From Acetobacter malorum (GTDB lineage: Bacteria > Pseudomonadota > Alphaproteobacteria > Acetobacterales > Acetobacteraceae): a stretch of 64,000 nt of DNA. Made by a program: the position numbers and the translations under genes. Below the pieces are notes generated by a model. The model did no database searches and was not told where the DNA came from. It worked only from the letters and a program-made list of their open reading frames with translations. Shown in pieces: positions 61,742-64,000 of the stretch (position 1 is the stretch's first letter; every line of letters starts with the position of its first letter). The stretch is from NCBI RefSeq assembly GCF_001580615.1, contig NZ_LHZC01000055.1, positions 124,001-188,000 on the forward strand, written 5' to 3'.

Positions 61742-62713
61742 TCAGAACAGCGCCGTGAAACCCGCCAGCACCAGACACTCGGTGAACACCGCAGCCGCCC
61801 CCAGCACATCGCCCGTATAGCCGCCCAGCAACCGCCGCGCGGCCACCCCCACCAGCCCGCAGGCCGCAAGAGCTATCGCCACAGCGGACAGGCTCATCAG
61901 TGCGGTCAGAACACCGTTGCCATAAAGCCAGCCCCCGCCGCCAGATAGCAGCAGTTGCCGCCCAGCATCCGGCGTCATGCCCTGCCCAACCGCGTTGCCT
62001 GACAGTGCTGCACCGCCGGTGCGTACCCATACCATCCTCGCAGTTTCAAAGCCTGCACAGGCCATTGCTTTCGCCATCTCCCCGGCCAAGGCCACAACAC
62101 TCACCCCCGCCAGAGCCAGCCCCATCCAGAGCGACCCACGCGGCAGCGGGTTGAGCGAGCGGGCCAGACCATCGGGCCGGGCAGGGGGCAGGCAGGCAGG
62201 CAACACCAGCAGCACCGCCCGCGACAGACACGCGGACGCGACCAGCGCCAGCATAGCTACTCCCGCCGGAAGGGCCGCCACAGCCGAGGCCCGCACCAGC
62301 AGGCTCAGGCCCAGCGCCATCACGCCATAACTGCCAATCCGGCTGTCGCGCATAATCTCCAGCCGACGCTCCCGTGTGGCCCCGCCGCAGCCATCGGCCA
62401 TGTCAGCCAGCCCATCTTCATGCAGGCCGCCAGTCAGCACACACTGGAACGTCAGCGCCAGCCCCGCCGCCGGCAACGCCGCCACATGGCCCAGCCGCAG
62501 CAGCCAGAACACTGCCCCGACAAGCAAGCCAATCGCCGTGCCAATCAGCGGCCAGCACCAGATGGAACGGCCCATCGGCCACAGCGCCGTGCTGGCGCGT
62601 TGCGTGGGGGAGAGCAGCCAGCCCACGGGCAGGCGCGTCAGTAAACTCAGCCCGCAGGCCAGATCCAGCCGCAGCCGCGCACCAAAGGAGTCTGCCGGGG
62701 TCGGGGTGCTCAT
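61742..62713 (-). CDS. cobS: adenosylcobinamide-GDP ribazoletransferase (cobalamin synthase)
   Basis: A 323-aa membrane protein with FQCVLTGGLHEDGLADMADGCGGATRERRLEIMRDSRIGSYGV-type core (positions about 90-130), where GGLHEDGLAD is the metal-binding catalytic motif. A further SRAVLLVLPACLPPARPDGLAR segment and several helices follow. It joins alpha-ribazole (phosphate) to adenosylcobinamide-GDP to finish the cofactor (CobV in Pseudomonas naming; not the CobS chelatase). Its ATG overlaps the cobT stop. Confidence 0.92.
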   Translation of the reverse strand: MSTPTPADSFGARLRLDLACGLSLLTRLPVGWLLSPTQRASTALWPMGRSIWCWPLIGTAIGLLVGAVFWLLRLGHVAALPAAGLALTFQCVLTGGLHEDGLADMADGCGGATRERRLEIMRDSRIGSYGVMALGLSLLVRASAVAALPAGVAMLALVASACLSRAVLLVLPACLPPARPDGLARSLNPLPRGSLWMGLALAGVSVVALAGEMAKAMACAGFETARMVWVRTGGAALSGNAVGQGMTPDAGRQLLLSGGGGWLYGNGVLTALMSLSAVAIALAACGLVGVAARRLLGGYTGDVLGAAAVFTECLVLAGFTALF

Positions 62714-63894
62714 GCGCGGCCTGAAACCGCAGCCTGCGCAAACGTCGCCATGCCATTATGGCAGGCCATCGCCGCCCGCAGCAGCGGCACCGCGAGTGCC
62801 GCGCCCGACGCTTCCCCCAGCCGTAAACCAAGGTCCAGCAACGGCACCAGCCCCAGCTTTTCCGCCAGCCGCGCATGGCCTGCTTCTGCAGAACAATGGG
62901 AGAGGCGCGTATGGTCCAGCCCGCCAGCCGCCAGCCGTGCCAGCGGAGCCACTGCCGCCGTGCAGACAAATCCATCCAGCAGCACCGGAATACCGTAATG
63001 CCGCGCCGCCAGCGCTGCCCCCAGCAAAGCCGCGAGTTCATACCCGCCCAGCCTGCGGGCGACCTCAAGTGGGTCAAACCCGGCCACGCCTGCTACGCCA
63101 GACTCAGCGTCAGATACCTTACCATGACTATCAACCCTTTGCTCACCGGATGCGGGTGTCACAGTGCCGAATGGCTTTGCGTAACGGCTTCCTGCCTCAG
63201 AGGCACCCTGTGCCGCTGCCATTTCCGCTTTATGGAACGCTAACGCGGCATCAATCACCCGCGCTTTGTGCGCCACACCCGGAGCATCCAGCCCCGTGCC
63301 ACGCCCGGCCCAGTCTGCCCCCACGCCACCAAACAGCCCTGCCGCCAGCGCTGCCGCCGCCGTGGTGTTGCCAATGCCCATTTCCCCCAGACACAGCAGG
63401 TCACAGTCCCGCGGTGCCGCGTTATACCCCGTCTGCACAGCCTCCAGAAACGCGGCTTCTGTCATGGCCGGAGCGGTGGTGAAATCCGCCGTGGAAGCCA
63501 GCCCCAGCACCGGCACCACCCGCAACCGGGCATCCGCCACGCGGGCCAGCTGGTTGATGGCCGCGCCGCCGGTTTCAAAATTCTGTACCATCTGCACAGT
63601 GACATCCTGCGGCCAGGGCGACACACCTTGCCGCACCACGCCATGATTGCCCGCAAAAATCAGGATCTGCACCCGCTCAAGCTGAGGCTGCGCCCGCTTC
63701 TGCCAGCCACCCAGCCAGCGCGTCAGCTCTTCCAGCCGCCCCAGACTGCCCGCCGGTTTGGTCAGCTTGGCCTCGCGGTCGGCAATCTGCTGCTGAGCCG
63801 CTGCATCCACCCCCGGCAATGCCACGCAGGCAGCCCGCAGGGCGGAGAGGGAGTCAATCGACCATTTCGGATCGTGGAGTGTGCTCGTTTTCAT
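62710..63894 (-). CDS. cobT: nicotinate-nucleotide-dimethylbenzimidazole phosphoribosyltransferase
   Basis: A 394-aa protein (CobU in Pseudomonas naming). Conserved parts are KLTKPAGSLGRLEELTRWLGGWQ, FAGNHGVVRQGVSPWPQDVT, GEMGIGNTTAAAALAAGL and PVLLDGFVCTAAVAPLARL; the catalytic Glu lies in the C-terminal LLDLGLRLGEASGAALAVPLL. It makes alpha-ribazole phosphate from DMB. Typical length is about 340-350; about 45 extra residues (GSRYAKPFGTVTPASGEQRV and following) interrupt the region before DPLEVARRLGGYE. I use the ATG at 63894; another ATG three codons upstream is possible. Confidence 0.92.
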   Translation of the reverse strand: MKTSTLHDPKWSIDSLSALRAACVALPGVDAAAQQQIADREAKLTKPAGSLGRLEELTRWLGGWQKRAQPQLERVQILIFAGNHGVVRQGVSPWPQDVTVQMVQNFETGGAAINQLARVADARLRVVPVLGLASTADFTTAPAMTEAAFLEAVQTGYNAAPRDCDLLCLGEMGIGNTTAAAALAAGLFGGVGADWAGRGTGLDAPGVAHKARVIDAALAFHKAEMAAAQGASEAGSRYAKPFGTVTPASGEQRVDSHGKVSDAESGVAGVAGFDPLEVARRLGGYELAALLGAALAARHYGIPVLLDGFVCTAAVAPLARLAAGGLDHTRLSHCSAEAGHARLAEKLGLVPLLDLGLRLGEASGAALAVPLLRAAMACHNGMATFAQAAVSGRA

Positions 63895-63976
63895 GGGCCG
63901 CATGGATACAGTCTAAAGACTCCACATCATAACCCTGTTTTTCGAACGCTCCATCCAGCAGGAGGTATGGAAATAA

Positions 63977-63998
63977 GGGGAAGACCTCTTTCCTCCCC
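63977..63998 (-). terminator. hairpin near the right edge
   Basis: GGGGAAGA at 63977-63984 pairs with TCCTCCCC at 63991-63998 (7 of 8). On the minus strand the following bases are TTATTT, so it could end an upstream minus-strand gene outside the window and separate it from cobT. Confidence 0.4.
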
Positions 63999-64000
63999 AC

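Noticed and set aside
1-64000. CRISPR arrays, prophage modules, intact insertion sequences
   Set aside because: No regularly spaced repeats, phage structural genes or transposase motifs were seen on either strand by reading.

Overview
The window looks like chromosomal DNA of an acetic acid bacterium (Acetobacteraceae, most likely Acetobacter or a close relative). The evidence is indirect but consistent: a Zymomonas-type pyruvate decarboxylase, a three-subunit membrane sugar/polyol dehydrogenase (Tat-exported small subunit, FAD/GMC large subunit with a cysteine cluster, tri-heme cytochrome c), alphaproteobacterial-type cobalamin genes, high GC, and many short operons. I did not identify a species.

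Left part (1-13.6 kb): the end of a SPOR-domain protein, an Ivy-type lysozyme inhibitor, a glycosyltransferase, tRNA-Arg(ACG), GMP synthase (guaA), a cysteine synthase/lipoprotein pair, a DUF2272 lipoprotein, a YbaK-type deacylase, mtnA of methionine salvage, and a histone H1-like Ala/Lys/Pro-rich protein. Next comes a zinc module. A Fur-family Zur-like regulator is translationally coupled to an unknown 191-aa protein and followed by an asparaginase. Divergently, znuA-znuC-znuB form an overlapping operon whose promoter region carries a Zur-box-like dyad.

Middle part (16.5-33 kb): a flavin reductase with a 44-aa membrane mini-protein, an acyl-CoA hydrolase/hydratase, an MFS carrier, a GT61 glycosyltransferase divergent from a protein with NPDV repeats, a TonB-dependent receptor divergent from a secreted PI-PLC-like enzyme, a MarR/FUSC efflux pair with a clear operator candidate, and the S-L-C dehydrogenase operon, which would feed electrons from periplasmic substrate oxidation to ubiquinone.

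Cobalamin is the dominant theme of the right half. A cobalamin riboswitch at 34.25-34.48 kb precedes a tightly overlapping operon: DUF1636, cobW, cobN, cobB, a histidine phosphatase (CobC-like), cobO and cobQ. A second set at 55.9-63.9 kb has bluB and cobD on the minus strand, cobC and a histidine-phosphatase homologue without catalytic histidines on the plus strand, then cbtB-cbtA (cobalt uptake) behind a second, variant cobalamin riboswitch, and cobS and cobT. Together these cover cobalt entry, insertion, a,c-amidation, adenosylation, late amidation, aminopropanol attachment, DMB synthesis and nucleotide-loop assembly. The corrin-ring methyltransferases, the CobS/CobT chelatase partners of CobN and the CobP/CobU kinase are not in the window.

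Between the two cobalamin sets lie an MscS channel, a DUF523 protein, a low-GC patch of unknown genes (about 45.9-48.3 kb, likely acquired), two MFS carriers, and a porin-pyruvate decarboxylase-MFS gene train. No CRISPR array, prophage or intact insertion sequence was seen. The most unusual observations are the catalytically degenerate phosphatase, the low-complexity insertions in several cobalamin proteins, start-to-start overlap of cobC and cobD, the Zur-coupled unknown protein, and the receptor/phospholipase pair.
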